NCBI GenBank assembly: GCA_021154945.1
Contig: JAJNQF010000195.1
Location: 1 to 22,823 of the forward strand
Direction of reading: 5' to 3'
Length of the DNA stretch: 22,823 nt
Source of the DNA: Sphingomonas sp.
GTDB lineage: Bacteria; Pseudomonadota; Alphaproteobacteria; Sphingomonadales; Sphingomonadaceae
The notes beneath the pieces were generated by a model. That model searched no databases. It was not told the origin of the DNA and saw nothing but the letters and a program-made list of their open reading frames with translations. The position numbers were made by a program, and so were the translations under genes. Positions 7,933 through 16,405 of this stretch are shown here, piece after piece; position 1 is the first letter of the stretch, and every line of letters starts with the position of its first letter.

Positions 7933-9815
7933 CCCCGAGCCGCCTCTTCTACGGTTTCGAGGCTCAGGCCGTCTGTGATCCACAGCGTCCCCTGGACCGC
8001 GAATCGCTGCTGAGCTGGATCGCGAGAACCACGATCGAGTACGAACTGCCGAACATCACGACCATCCTGCGCGACGTCGGGCAGGTGCATCGCAACCGGG
8101 CCGTGGACGTCATGCGGAAGTCCATCGACGTGGAGGGCCTGGCCACGATCCTCGGCGAAGACCTTCCCGTGGTCGAGCGGCTCCGTGGCGAGGATCTGGG
8201 GAACGGATCGATCCGCTATCTGGGATCGACCATCAAGGCCACCGACCTGCACACGAAGTTCCGCAGGTTCGCGCCGGCCTCGCTCGGGTTGGGCGAAACG
8301 CCGTTCTATCGGGCATCCTGGCTGGTCCGGACCTTCCCCGTCTGTAACGAAGGCTGGCAGGCGCTCCGTACGACCTGCGACTGCGGCACCGCACAGACGT
8401 GGGCCAGCGTCTCGACCACCGTGCTGTGCGAGGGATGCGGCGAGGACCTGCGGGAGGTCTCGGCTGACGCCGTGCCCCTGGAAGCGCAGCCGGGGCTGTC
8501 CTTTCTCGCCGACATCCTGTTCGGCGAGAAGAAGGCGCGTGCCACGGCGATGGCGCGCCTTCCGACCGAGCTCGCGGTTCTCGATCCCGGGGAAGTCTAC
8601 GAGCTGGCGCTTCTGCTGGCCCGCGTCATCGATCCCACCATGGCGAACCCGCGGGAGAACGTTTGGCGGGACGAACCCATCCGCCTCGCCCGGGCACTCG
8701 CCAGGGCGGCGGACGTGCTTCCGCTATGGCCGGATTCACCCTGGCTGGCGTTGGCGCAAGCCGGCGATCCCAGAGCGATGGTTCCTCGTTCCCATCCGCT
8801 TAAGAAGCTCTACCGCGTGCTCAGTCGCGACTATGCTCCGGGGATCGCCGTTCCCGTCGGGGAGGCGCTCGATAGCATCCGGCGATCGATCACCCTCGAT
8901 GAGGGTGGTCCACCCATCGATCTGGTCGATCTCAACGATGCGGAGCGGATACTGTGCGTCGGCAAGTCGAAGATCCGCGCGGCCCGCGTCGCCGGCCATC
9001 TCGAGTGCCACTTCGTCATACGTCGCGGCGAGATCCTGCCGGGCTACAGCCGAACCGAACTCGTCGCGCTCGCCGCCACGACGCAATGGCCGTCTCCCGC
9101 AGTCGTCGAGAAGCAGATCGGCCTGCCGTGCTACGGTGTCGAACAACTCTGCGCCACGGATGAGATCTCGTGGGCCAAGGCCCCGCAGCGGACCCTGCGG
9201 ACCGGACTCAGGATCGATCCGCGCAGCATCGAGTCGTTCGAGCGTTCGCTGCGCGAGTCCGCCGTCACTCTGGAGGATGTCGATGATCCGATCCCGCTCA
9301 CGACGGTGATGCGCGGGATAGGAGGGCGCGAGAAGCCTTGGGCTGCGGTTCTTCGTGGCCTGGTCGAAGGAAGATGGCCATTCGCTCTGGGCGGGAACGG
9401 ACGCGTCATCCGCGAGATCTGCGTGGCCCGGGGGGACATGGACGCCATCCGACTGATCCGGTTCGACCGTTCGGACTGGCACATGTTCCCGTTCGCGAAC
9501 ACCATCAACCAAGGCGATGCGTGCGACATCCTCAACGTCCCGTTGCGCAGCCGCTCGATCATCGAACGGTACAAGGCCGGAGAGCGGCGGCGCGCCTGGT
9601 TGTTCAATCGAGGCGACGTGATCGAGCTGTCGGGCCGGGTCGTGACGAGCAGCGAGTTGTGCGCCCGACATCTGCTGAAACCGAAGACCGCCGCCGCCAC
9701 CGTCCAAAGGTCCAAACTGCGGCATCTCGAGTTCGGCTTCGAAAGGACGCACGCGGTTCCGGCGTTCGATGCCGTTCTCGAGATGCGGAGAACCAGAAGA
9801 GCCGGAAAAAGGTGA
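7929..9815 (+). CDS. tniQ: TniQ/TnsD-family target selection protein
   Basis: TniQ-family proteins pick the target and recruit TnsC. The protein has 628 residues starting at the ATG overlapping the tnsC stop. The N-terminus has the family's opening (ESLLSWIARTT, residues 25-35) and a zinc-binding cysteine group: C139, C150, C152, C167 and C170, in the form FPVCN-CDCG-CEGCGEDL. The second Cys of the first canonical CxxC is absent. At 628 residues it is longer than the short TniQ of Tn5053-type elements and nearer to, or above, TnsD (508 in Tn7). The long C-terminal part (about 240-628) probably holds repeated helix-turn-helix-like domains. One is near 330-400, with GKSKIRAARVAGHL and RRGEILPGYSR. 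This suggests sequence-specific binding to a fixed attachment site, as TnsD does. The target is not identifiable here. Confidence 0.88.
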   Translation: MTPSRLFYGFEAQAVCDPQRPLDRESLLSWIARTTIEYELPNITTILRDVGQVHRNRAVDVMRKSIDVEGLATILGEDLPVVERLRGEDLGNGSIRYLGSTIKATDLHTKFRRFAPASLGLGETPFYRASWLVRTFPVCNEGWQALRTTCDCGTAQTWASVSTTVLCEGCGEDLREVSADAVPLEAQPGLSFLADILFGEKKARATAMARLPTELAVLDPGEVYELALLLARVIDPTMANPRENVWRDEPIRLARALARAADVLPLWPDSPWLALAQAGDPRAMVPRSHPLKKLYRVLSRDYAPGIAVPVGEALDSIRRSITLDEGGPPIDLVDLNDAERILCVGKSKIRAARVAGHLECHFVIRRGEILPGYSRTELVALAATTQWPSPAVVEKQIGLPCYGVEQLCATDEISWAKAPQRTLRTGLRIDPRSIESFERSLRESAVTLEDVDDPIPLTTVMRGIGGREKPWAAVLRGLVEGRWPFALGGNGRVIREICVARGDMDAIRLIRFDRSDWHMFPFANTINQGDACDILNVPLRSRSIIERYKAGERRRAWLFNRGDVIELSGRVVTSSELCARHLLKPKTAAATVQRSKLRHLEFGFERTHAVPAFDAVLEMRRTRRAGKR

Positions 9816-9911
9816 GTGGTCGCGGAACGTTGCCGTTCGAATCCCATCGGGTAGAGGCGTGGATGCGTTCAGGAACACGATCTGCGGCTGGTCGTCCCTT
9901 GATTAGCCTGC

Positions 9912-9938
9912 TGCACGTCGCGACCTTGACGACGTGCA
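9912..9938. promoter_or_regulatory. Perfect 9-bp inverted repeat upstream of xseA
   Basis: TGCACGTCG (9912-9920) and CGACGTGCA (9930-9938) flank a nine-base spacer. It lies in the 151-base gap between tniQ and xseA, about 30 bases before the start. It has no T-run, so a terminator is unlikely. A dimer-binding operator or an RNA hairpin before xseA are both possible. Confidence 0.4.
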
Positions 9939-9966
9939 CATCGCGACGGTCCCGAGCGAGTAGATC

Positions 9967-10206
9967 ATGATGCTCGAAACGAAGCCGTCGAACGCCGATG
10001 TCGCCGTGCCCAATGCATCGGTCGGACTCAGGGCCTACCTCGATGAGGTGTCTGCGGTCGTAAGGCGCGTACCCTCTTCCTGGGTCCGATGCGAACTCCA
10101 CGCGCTCAAGGTCACGGACCGCTTCACGCGAATGGAATTCATCGAGCTCGATCGCGACGGCAAGCAGATCGCCAGGGTTCAGGGCGGCTGCTGGTCGGCG
10201 GCGTAG
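9967..10206 (+). CDS. xseA: Exonuclease VII large subunit homologue, N-terminal OB-fold piece ending at an in-frame TAG
   Basis: The 79 residues match the start of XseA: a short helix (SVGLRAYLDEVSAVV), then the SSWVRCELHALK strand that corresponds to the VWI-GEISNF region of E. coli XseA, and further OB-fold strands. The OB-fold binds single-stranded DNA in ExoVII. Translation would stop at TAG 10204-10206, in the middle of the OB-fold. The next codons in the same frame continue the domain (QRIDREFRAAG, then VLVRLQSSL). So this is the first piece of one gene running to 11733, broken by codon 80. The change is most simply CAG or TGG to TAG. The start is ATG 9967 or 9970, with only a weak ribosome site (GCGAG). 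Confidence 0.6.
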   Translation: MMLETKPSNADVAVPNASVGLRAYLDEVSAVVRRVPSSWVRCELHALKVTDRFTRMEFIELDRDGKQIARVQGGCWSAA

Positions 10207-10242
10207 CAGCGCATCGATCGAGAGTTCAGAGCAGCCGGCCTG

Positions 10243-11733
10243 ATGCTGGAGGCCGGCTCGCAGGTCCTGGTCAGACTCCAGAGCAGTCTGCACCCGACGT
10301 TCGGGTTCCAGATCGTCGTCACGGACGTCGACCTGACCTTCGCACTGGGCGATCTGAACGCGCGCGCGCAGTCCATCAGGAAGCATCTGCAGGACACGGG
10401 CATCTGGAACCGGAACAGGTCGCTTCCGCTGCCGGCCGACTTCGTTCGGGTGTCAGTGATCGCGCCGGCGGGGGCCGCGGGCCTCGGGGACTTCCGTTCT
10501 ACGGCCGATCGGCTCGCAGGCGCGGGCCTGGCCGAGTTCGTGTACCACGAGGTGCCGTTCCAGACCCGTGACGCACCGTCGAGGATCGTCGACGTTCTCC
10601 GCGGCATCTACCGGTCGTGCAGCGTCGAGGCGACCCGACAGTGCGCGGTGGCGATCATCAGAGGAGGAGGTGCTTCGGCCGATCTCGCCTGGCTGGTCGA
10701 TCAGAAGCTAGCCGAAGCGGTCTGTCGCATGAACGTGCCGGTCATGACCGGCATAGGCCATGAGCGCGACCGCAACCTCCTCGACGAGATATCCTGCATT
10801 CCCTGCGATACGCCCTCGAAGGTAGTCGAGCACATCACATCGACGATCACCCGCGCCGCACTCGATGGGCAGCGTGCGCAGGAGGCGATCCAGACGCGGG
10901 CGGCCCAGATCGCGAGTCGTCATGAGTCAGCCGTGGCCGCGGTACGGACCGCCGTCGACCGTGACGGCATGGAGACCGTAAGGTTGGCGGAAGCGAGCGT
11001 TCGGAGCACGGCTACCGGACTGCAGCCCGGTGCGCGCACGCTCCTCGACGACACGCGAAGCGCGGTCACCTCCGTCCGAACGGCGATCGACCGGCACGCT
11101 CGGGATACGGTGCGCATCGCAGAGACGACCGTTCGTACGACGGCGACCGCGCTCGAACCCGGTGCTCGCGCACTACTCGAGGGGATGCGGACGGCTGTCG
11201 ACGAGGCCGCTGAATGCGCTCGCGGGGCGGCGCGCCAGCGCCGGGAATTGGCTGACCGAGCGGTCCGAAACCTGCGCGCATCCATCACCTCATCGGTCGA
11301 GACCACGATCCGTCCACTCGAACTGGGATCGGGCAAAGCACTCGGTGAAATCAGCGCCAGGCTCGAGGCCGTCCACCAAAGCGCATCCGACAAGGTGGGC
11401 AGCGTGCACCGGGACGTCGTCGAAGCCGCCGAACGCTCGACGAGCCTGGCGGGGGAGATGGTGACCGGCCTGGGCCAGGAAGCGATCCGGTACGCCGGGA
11501 GAAGTCTGGACGACTGCCAGTCAGCCATCGCGATCGTCCGCGAACGAGCGGAATCGCTTGATCCTCGAACGGTCCTCGCAGCCGGCTACGCCATTCTACG
11601 AGATCCGATGGGGGTGCCGCTGACCGGCGTGGCCGCCGTCATTGTAACGGGTCTGATCACGGCGGAGATGCGTGACGGGGGGATACTTCTAAGAAACACC
11701 GATGCGAACGAGCAAGGAGAAGCGTCAGGATGA
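10243..11733 (+). CDS. xseA: Exonuclease VII large subunit homologue, catalytic and coiled-coil part
   Basis: ExoVII degrades single-stranded DNA. XseA is the catalytic subunit. This frame is continuous with the piece at 9967-10206 apart from one TAG, and the first ATG after it is 10243, with no good ribosome site. Catalytic-domain landmarks are all present: the linker helix to PLP-ADFVRVSVIAP, an Asp at 10489-10491 in GAAGLGD, the RGGG motif at 10660-10671, and GHERD at 10756-10770 (GHETD in E. coli). A long helical region follows with two 44-residue repeats, then the typical XseA end (SLDPRTVLAAGYAILRD). The complete gene would be 588 codons, longer than E. coli XseA (456), mostly through the extended helical part. 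It overlaps xseB by an ATGA junction. Whether full-length protein is made is open: readthrough, a shortened product lacking the OB-fold, a sequence error or a young pseudogene. Confidence 0.82.
   Translation: MLEAGSQVLVRLQSSLHPTFGFQIVVTDVDLTFALGDLNARAQSIRKHLQDTGIWNRNRSLPLPADFVRVSVIAPAGAAGLGDFRSTADRLAGAGLAEFVYHEVPFQTRDAPSRIVDVLRGIYRSCSVEATRQCAVAIIRGGGASADLAWLVDQKLAEAVCRMNVPVMTGIGHERDRNLLDEISCIPCDTPSKVVEHITSTITRAALDGQRAQEAIQTRAAQIASRHESAVAAVRTAVDRDGMETVRLAEASVRSTATGLQPGARTLLDDTRSAVTSVRTAIDRHARDTVRIAETTVRTTATALEPGARALLEGMRTAVDEAAECARGAARQRRELADRAVRNLRASITSSVETTIRPLELGSGKALGEISARLEAVHQSASDKVGSVHRDVVEAAERSTSLAGEMVTGLGQEAIRYAGRSLDDCQSAIAIVRERAESLDPRTVLAAGYAILRDPMGVPLTGVAAVIVTGLITAEMRDGGILLRNTDANEQGEASG
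10927..11190 (+). repeat. Tandem 44-residue repeat in the XseA-like coiled-coil region
   Basis: Two in-frame 132-base units (10927-11058 and 11059-11190) encode segments sharing 27 of 44 residues. Each starts SAV-x-x-VRTA and contains TVR-x-AE and PGAR-x-LL. A weaker third copy may follow (near 11290-11390, TTIRPLELGSGKALGE). In ExoVII this helical region carries the XseB-binding stalk, so the duplication would lengthen the stalk and could add small-subunit sites (inference). Confidence 0.75.
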
Positions 11734-11960
11734 ACGATAGTACGAGTATCAAAGGATCGAACGAGCCGGCGCCCATGCGGTTCGCGGATGCCTATGCCGA
11801 GTTGCAGGCGATCGCCGCCAAGTTGAAGCCGGAACCAGGGCAGATACCCGACGTGGACGCGATCGAACCGCTGGTGAGACGCGCCAACGTGCTCGCCGCG
11901 CATTGCCAGGAGCGCATCGAGGCGGTCCGCAAGCTGATCGGAGAGCAGGCATCATCTTAA
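11730..11960 (+). CDS. xseB: Exonuclease VII small subunit homologue
   Basis: The 76-residue protein starts at the ATG overlapping the xseA stop, with AAGGAG at 11714-11719. XseB is a small helical protein that packs on the XseA coiled coil and controls its activity. The sequence fits the family: FADAYAELQAIAAKL (residues 18-32) matches the usual first helix F-x-x-AL-x-EL-x-x-IV-x-x-L. A PDVDAIEPLVRRANVLA segment matches the middle helix, and HCQERIEAVRKLIGE matches the C-terminal helix (usually CQ-x-x-L). Its size is normal for XseB. The presence of both subunits in order, right behind the transposition genes, supports a working two-subunit nuclease rather than a random XseA fragment. The 243 bases after it hold only a 6-bp hairpin (12060-12075) without a T-run. 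Confidence 0.78.
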   Translation: MNDSTSIKGSNEPAPMRFADAYAELQAIAAKLKPEPGQIPDVDAIEPLVRRANVLAAHCQERIEAVRKLIGEQASS

Positions 11961-12203
11961 AGTCAGGACCCATCGATTTTGAGAGAGGTGATCTGATACA
12001 CGCTTCGTGGAGAGACCACAGATGAGTGAACCGCACTGACTGTTCGCGACCTGTGCATTTGGCATGACAATGCCACCGAATACCGGCGAAGCCTCCCGCA
12101 CTCGTAGAACCGCACCGTCTTTCCCTCGACTTAGGCGCGCACCGAGCACGGCATCTTCAGCGCCCGTTGCTCCCCGTGTCAGGCGCGGCGAGTGCTTGCG
12201 GGG

Positions 12204-13919
12204 TCATGGTGGCGGTGAGCCGACCTCGCACGTCCCACCGTCCGGTTCCGGCCCACCGATCGCGGGCGACGGGTTTGCCGCAACCGACACGGCGGCACTG
12301 CGCCCGACATGGGCATGGGTCATGGCAGCCGACGCCATAACCTCGATGAAGATACGTTCCATCTCCATCTGGTCCTCCTCCGGTACCGGCACATGCACCG
12401 CACCACGGACGCGGTGCGCCATGACCATAGCGGCGGCGGCGGCACTATCCGCGCCGGCTGCGGCGAGTGCGGCAATGCGCGACTTGAGCAGCGGCCAGTC
12501 GTGCATCATCGCGCCGTTGCGGGCGAGGGGCGCGTTAGCCTTCAACAGCGGCTCGATTGCGGTGCCCCTCCAGAGCTTCTTGAACATCTCGTAGAGCTGG
12601 TTGCCGGTCGCGCCCATCGCCCTGACCACGTGCTCGACCGCAACCGCCATGCCCTGCAGGTCGCTGGCCATCCCGTTCATGGGTGACGGTGCGTCGCTGT
12701 TGAAGGCGTTCGCCTCGAACGAAGCGAGCCTGAGGAAGAACGCGTCCTGACGCTCGGCCTCGAGGAAGCCCGCGAAAGCGGCGAGTTCATCGTCGGACAC
12801 CGCGCCCGGTCCCTCGGTGGGCAAGTATGGACGTAGCGTCATTATGACGCGCTTGCGTTGCTCGGCCGCCCAGTCGGGCCATACCTCCCTCAACAGACCG
12901 TCGGGCGCGCCGCCAGGTCCGACCAGCTCCGCGATACGCTCGAAGTCGAGATCAAGCGCGAGCTGCAGCATGCGGACGGCGGCGGCGAGATGGATGCGAT
13001 ACGCCTCCGCGATCAAGGGGCGGCCCTCCCGCTCCCATTCGATCCAGCGCTCGGCGAGGAAGCGGCAGGCCGCGACCACCTCGTCCTGTCCTACGCCGTG
13101 CCGGGACATCGCCTCGCGGGCCGCCGCGACAAGGTCGAGTTGATACTGGGCCTGCTCGGTCTCGCCCAACCGGATCCGGCCGCCGCCGAGGCCCCGCGCC
13201 GCCCTGAGGAAGGAGATTTCTCCTTCCTCAGCCGAACGCACGGCAGCGTCTAGCACCGCTCGATGTTCGCGCAGACCCATCAGCGCGCGCGTCGGGTCGA
13301 AGAGCTCGTAACCGGGGCCGTCCGGCGCGCGTCCATCTCGCAGAGCAGCCCGCGCATCGGTGGCGACGACGTCGTCGGTCATGTCGAGCCGGAAGGAGAT
13401 TCCCATATCGGCCACCTCGGCCGCAGCGAGCACCTGCCACGCCGAATAGTAGTCGCGAACGTGTCCGCGGTCGAAGACGATGGGGTCGTGATCATTGCCA
13501 ACCGGATAGCGCCGCCGATCACGGCGGACGAACACCTGATCGGACTCGCGCTGGAGAAACTGCATCCAGCGGGGCTCAGGGTCGTCGAATGGGTGAGGCG
13601 CGTCGCCGTACGCGCCCCGGATGCCCACGCGGTCGAGAGCGCGGTGCAACGCCTCGGCAGCATCCAGGCGCTCGCCGTCCGGTTCCACGGGATCGCGCAT
13701 CTGGCCCGCCCATTCGTGACCCTCGCGCCACCAGCGCCGCGCGACGGGCTCGGACCACGCCAGCCTGAGGACCGGTCGCACCAGGCCCGTCTCTTCGAAC
13801 CAGTCGAAAAGCCCGTCGCCGACGTAGCTGCCACGGTAGGCGCGCAGCTGCATTAGACCCCGCCGGACCTCGTCCTGGGTCATGTAGCGCCGCAGCTTGA
13901 GGTTCACTCGATCCTTCAT
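12204..13919 (-). CDS. 571-residue orphan protein
   Basis: A long intact frame runs from the ATG at 13919. The ribosome site is poor, and an internal ATG at codon 13 is an alternative. I do not recognise a family. The protein appears soluble and largely helical, with no signal peptide or membrane segment. It is rich in Trp/Arg/Glu in the first 150 residues (WWREGHEWAGQM, YYSAWQVLAAAEVADMG). An Ala-rich helix (AALAAAGADSAAAAAMVMAH) comes near residue 490, and the tail is disordered and Pro/Gly-rich. Codon bias is the same as in the tns genes. It converges with xseB, and no partner gene is adjacent. Because the protein reads as consistent throughout and the frames on the other strand do not, I treat it as real. 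Confidence 0.65.
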   Translation of the reverse strand: MKDRVNLKLRRYMTQDEVRRGLMQLRAYRGSYVGDGLFDWFEETGLVRPVLRLAWSEPVARRWWREGHEWAGQMRDPVEPDGERLDAAEALHRALDRVGIRGAYGDAPHPFDDPEPRWMQFLQRESDQVFVRRDRRRYPVGNDHDPIVFDRGHVRDYYSAWQVLAAAEVADMGISFRLDMTDDVVATDARAALRDGRAPDGPGYELFDPTRALMGLREHRAVLDAAVRSAEEGEISFLRAARGLGGGRIRLGETEQAQYQLDLVAAAREAMSRHGVGQDEVVAACRFLAERWIEWEREGRPLIAEAYRIHLAAAVRMLQLALDLDFERIAELVGPGGAPDGLLREVWPDWAAEQRKRVIMTLRPYLPTEGPGAVSDDELAAFAGFLEAERQDAFFLRLASFEANAFNSDAPSPMNGMASDLQGMAVAVEHVVRAMGATGNQLYEMFKKLWRGTAIEPLLKANAPLARNGAMMHDWPLLKSRIAALAAAGADSAAAAAMVMAHRVRGAVHVPVPEEDQMEMERIFIEVMASAAMTHAHVGRSAAVSVAANPSPAIGGPEPDGGTCEVGSPPP

Positions 13920-14828
13920 CGTACCGATCTAAGTCTCAGATGCAGGAATTACGAATTGTTCACCCGGTGCTGGTGGCCTCCGCAAGGCCGCGCGTCGGGA
14001 TCACAAGACGAACGGCAATGTCGGGAAAAAACCCGATTTCCTTTCTTCCGAGCTGTCCGCGCCCCGCCGATGCCCGGAGTTGGAAAGCCTAGCATTCGAC
14101 GTCGATCGAAGGCGGTGGAAGACGTCCGACGAACAGCTTATTGGTCGGACCGACAGCCTTACCCATGAGCCGACGCGCTGAGCTCTTCCCAGTCTGTCTC
14201 CAAGTCGGCCTGCTGCTCCGCTGCCGATAATACTGGGAAGCACGGAGGGATCGGCGTTTGGGGAGTTTCGGTGGCCCTCCCCACCATCAGTGCAGATGAC
14301 CTGACGGCTTCTCACCATTACGCCCCCTCCAAAGGTTCCTTGGTCGCCAATCGCGATCCGTGGCTCACCGCTTCGTCGCCGGTGAGACCCGCGCAGGTTC
14401 GCTGGCGGGGGACCAAGCAGCAGCGTGGTCCTGTTGAGTTCACCTTATTTGATCGGGCAACTCGTTTTTGAGCAGGTCTTAGCTTGGTAGTTTCTGTATC
14501 TGACCCCGAGTTAGTTTGGAAAAACGCCGCCGCCCTCGGCAAGCTGGATATATCGTTAGCTTGGGCCGTCACGGTCTGTCATATTCCAGCATGAGCCGCT
14601 CAATCTTGCAGATGAGCGGTCGCTAGGAGATGTGGCTCTAAGGCATGCCGAGCGTTGCCGAGACGCCCTTTCTATCTCGATGGCACCTACCAGCGTTTGG
14701 CGTCGCTTCCGTACGGCAACCGGACGGTTGTTTTGGACGATTTCGGACATCTGACGCCCGCTTCTTTTCCCTGCCTCAATGCGGCGTTCGGGCTTGGCCT
14801 TTGTCCGTTCCACCCAGTGCCTCTGATG
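13920..14828. other. Gene-poor stretch with no supported gene
   Basis: About 900 bases between the 571-residue orphan and the decayed CoiA-like gene. Several frames of 60-110 codons exist on both strands, but none shows a ribosome site with a recognisable protein. Composition is less GC-rich and less codon-like than the flanks. It may be decayed DNA. The part next to 13919 should hold the promoter of the 571-residue gene, but no clear boxes were found. Confidence 0.5.
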
Positions 14829-16405
14829 TCAGCGAGCAACGCGGCCGGTGGCACTATGCATCACTTTCACCAACCATCTGCGTAGCTCCTCCAACGATCG
14901 TTCGTCGACGCAGAACGTCATCGGATGCTGACCCGCCAATCTCGATTGGGGCTCGTCAGGATCAATCGGGCGCGTTCCGGGCGTGGCATTCCCGACGCGA
15001 TCTCTAGCAGCCGCTTCTGCAATCGCTCGACTGCTCGCTTCTGATCGCGTTGCCGAACGGTGAGGGAGAAGGCGGCTCAAGCTTGGGCGAGGCCAGCTTC
15101 CGAAATTCTGGCTGACGCAACTGGCGACGAACCAAGGGTGGACGCCGTCGCGACGAGCCAGTCGCCCGCTTCGATACCAAGCGCCTGCCAAGCCATGGTC
15201 GTCAGACGCTGTGCACGCTCATCACCTTCCTTGAGGGATAGGGCTTCAGCCTCAAGCCGTTTCGCTTCGGCCAGTTCCTGGCGCGCCACGATCTCGCGAT
15301 CGACCGCCGCTGCGATCGGAAGGCCCACCGCATCCGTTACCATCGCTCCTTCATGGAGGAGCATCGCCTCCACCCGACCGACCAAATTCGCGAGTTCTGA
15401 GAATCGCGGATCTTGGTGGTCAAGAGCTTCTGCAAGCGAGATGCCTATCGTGGGATGCAGCAGCGACCACCAACATCCGAGATCGAACGATGCGATCTTT
15501 CGCTCAGGCAACGACCGGAGAATGGCTTCAACCGCTCGACGCACTTCCACTTTGCGCTTCTGGTTCTCCTGCGCAATCGCAACGCGGTCCGCCCATTCGT
15601 CTGCGGCATGATCTGTTACCGACCACCGTTTCCGTACGCGGTGGATCACCCCTTCAGCTTCCAGATACTCGAGGTAAGCGATGACTGCCTGGTACGGCGA
15701 GTGGAACCACGGCAGCCGTTTGACCAGCTTGGCTTCGTCCTCCCTCGCGATGAAGCTCGGGACCGCAGGAGCGCAAAGGCCTCGTCCTCGAAGATGAGTA
15801 AGCACGTCCGCCGAGGCGAAGTCGAAACGGCCGACGATACCAAGCCCAAACGGGCGGATAACGAAGTGGTCGACAACGCACGCTTGCCATTCCGTCGCAG
15901 AGCGCCGGAAGCAGAACTGCCCCTCCCCGACTTTCCCGACATGCTCGCCGAACCCGTTCTCCGTTAACGCGATCATCGCCTTCGTCGGTCGCCCCGCCAC
16001 GGACGTCCTTGCGGCGCCAAGACGCGCGAAAGTCTGCGCCAGTCCGTCCAGGCGCCGTCCCTCAAGTTGCGCCGCCGCCCGCAATGCTTCTTCCGCTTCG
16101 AGGCGTTCCCGCCGGATTTGCGAGCCCAACCGGTGTGCGGCCAGGTCGAGCTTAGGATTGTTCAGTCAGTATCGACGCGCGCTGCGTAAAAGAGCGTCCT
16201 CCACTTCCTCGCGGGTTGCCTGCCTGGAGATACCGCTCAGATCGACTTCCAGGCATGACGAGCCTGCTCGGCGTATCCGTTCGATCTCCTCCGGGCCGCC
16301 GCGATGCGTGACGTACATCTCCACGAGTACCTGCCTCCGATATTGCAGGCGTAACATCAGAAGCACTGCCCGTTCGCTCGCCCGCCAGGCCCCCCTCGCC
16401 AGCAA
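14829..16405 (-). pseudogene. Decayed CoiA-like nuclease-family gene
   Basis: Reading 16405 down to 14829, one coherent protein appears across three lesions. The first part (VLVEMYVTHRGGPEEIERIRRAG, then CLEVDLS) resembles the core of CoiA-like proteins, in which a VEV-x-x-TH/E strand and AIEIDLS follow each other. It stops at TGA 16166-16168, where RRY-stop-LNNPKLD replaces the usual Trp of RRWLFNPKLD-like motifs. The same frame then runs 363 codons to a second TGA at 15077-15079, after which protein-like helix continues (AAFSLTVRQRDQKRAVERLQKRL). A frameshift near 14940 leads to GQHPMTFCVDERSLEELRRWL, ending at 14829. The N-terminal part of the family is missing upstream of 16405. An uninterrupted 350-residue frame (15077-16129) remains and might be called a gene, but it is an internal piece. 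The family call is tentative; the decay is well supported. Confidence 0.55.

Noticed and set aside
9831..9853. A GTTCGAATCC word like a tRNA T-loop just after tniQ, which might have been an attachment site.
   Set aside because: The flanking bases cannot form the five-pair T-stem, and no acceptor, D or anticodon arms can be drawn around it.
3131..12050. A shared 9-mer CGAACAGTC (about 3135-3143 plus strand; complement near 12037-12045) as paired transposon ends.
   Set aside because: The similarity stops after nine bases, which is expected by chance between two regions of this size, and no TGT terminus lines up.
12060..12075. A hairpin TGGCAT-GACA-ATGCCA after xseB as a terminator or transposon end.
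   Set aside because: It has no T-run, and no matching copy exists near the left side of the module.
9967..16168. Genetic code change (TAG or TGA read as an amino acid) explaining the three in-frame stops.
   Set aside because: TGA and TAG end several clearly complete genes here, for example tnsA with TGA and the recombinase with TAG. Two of the three stops are in a gene that is also truncated and frameshifted.
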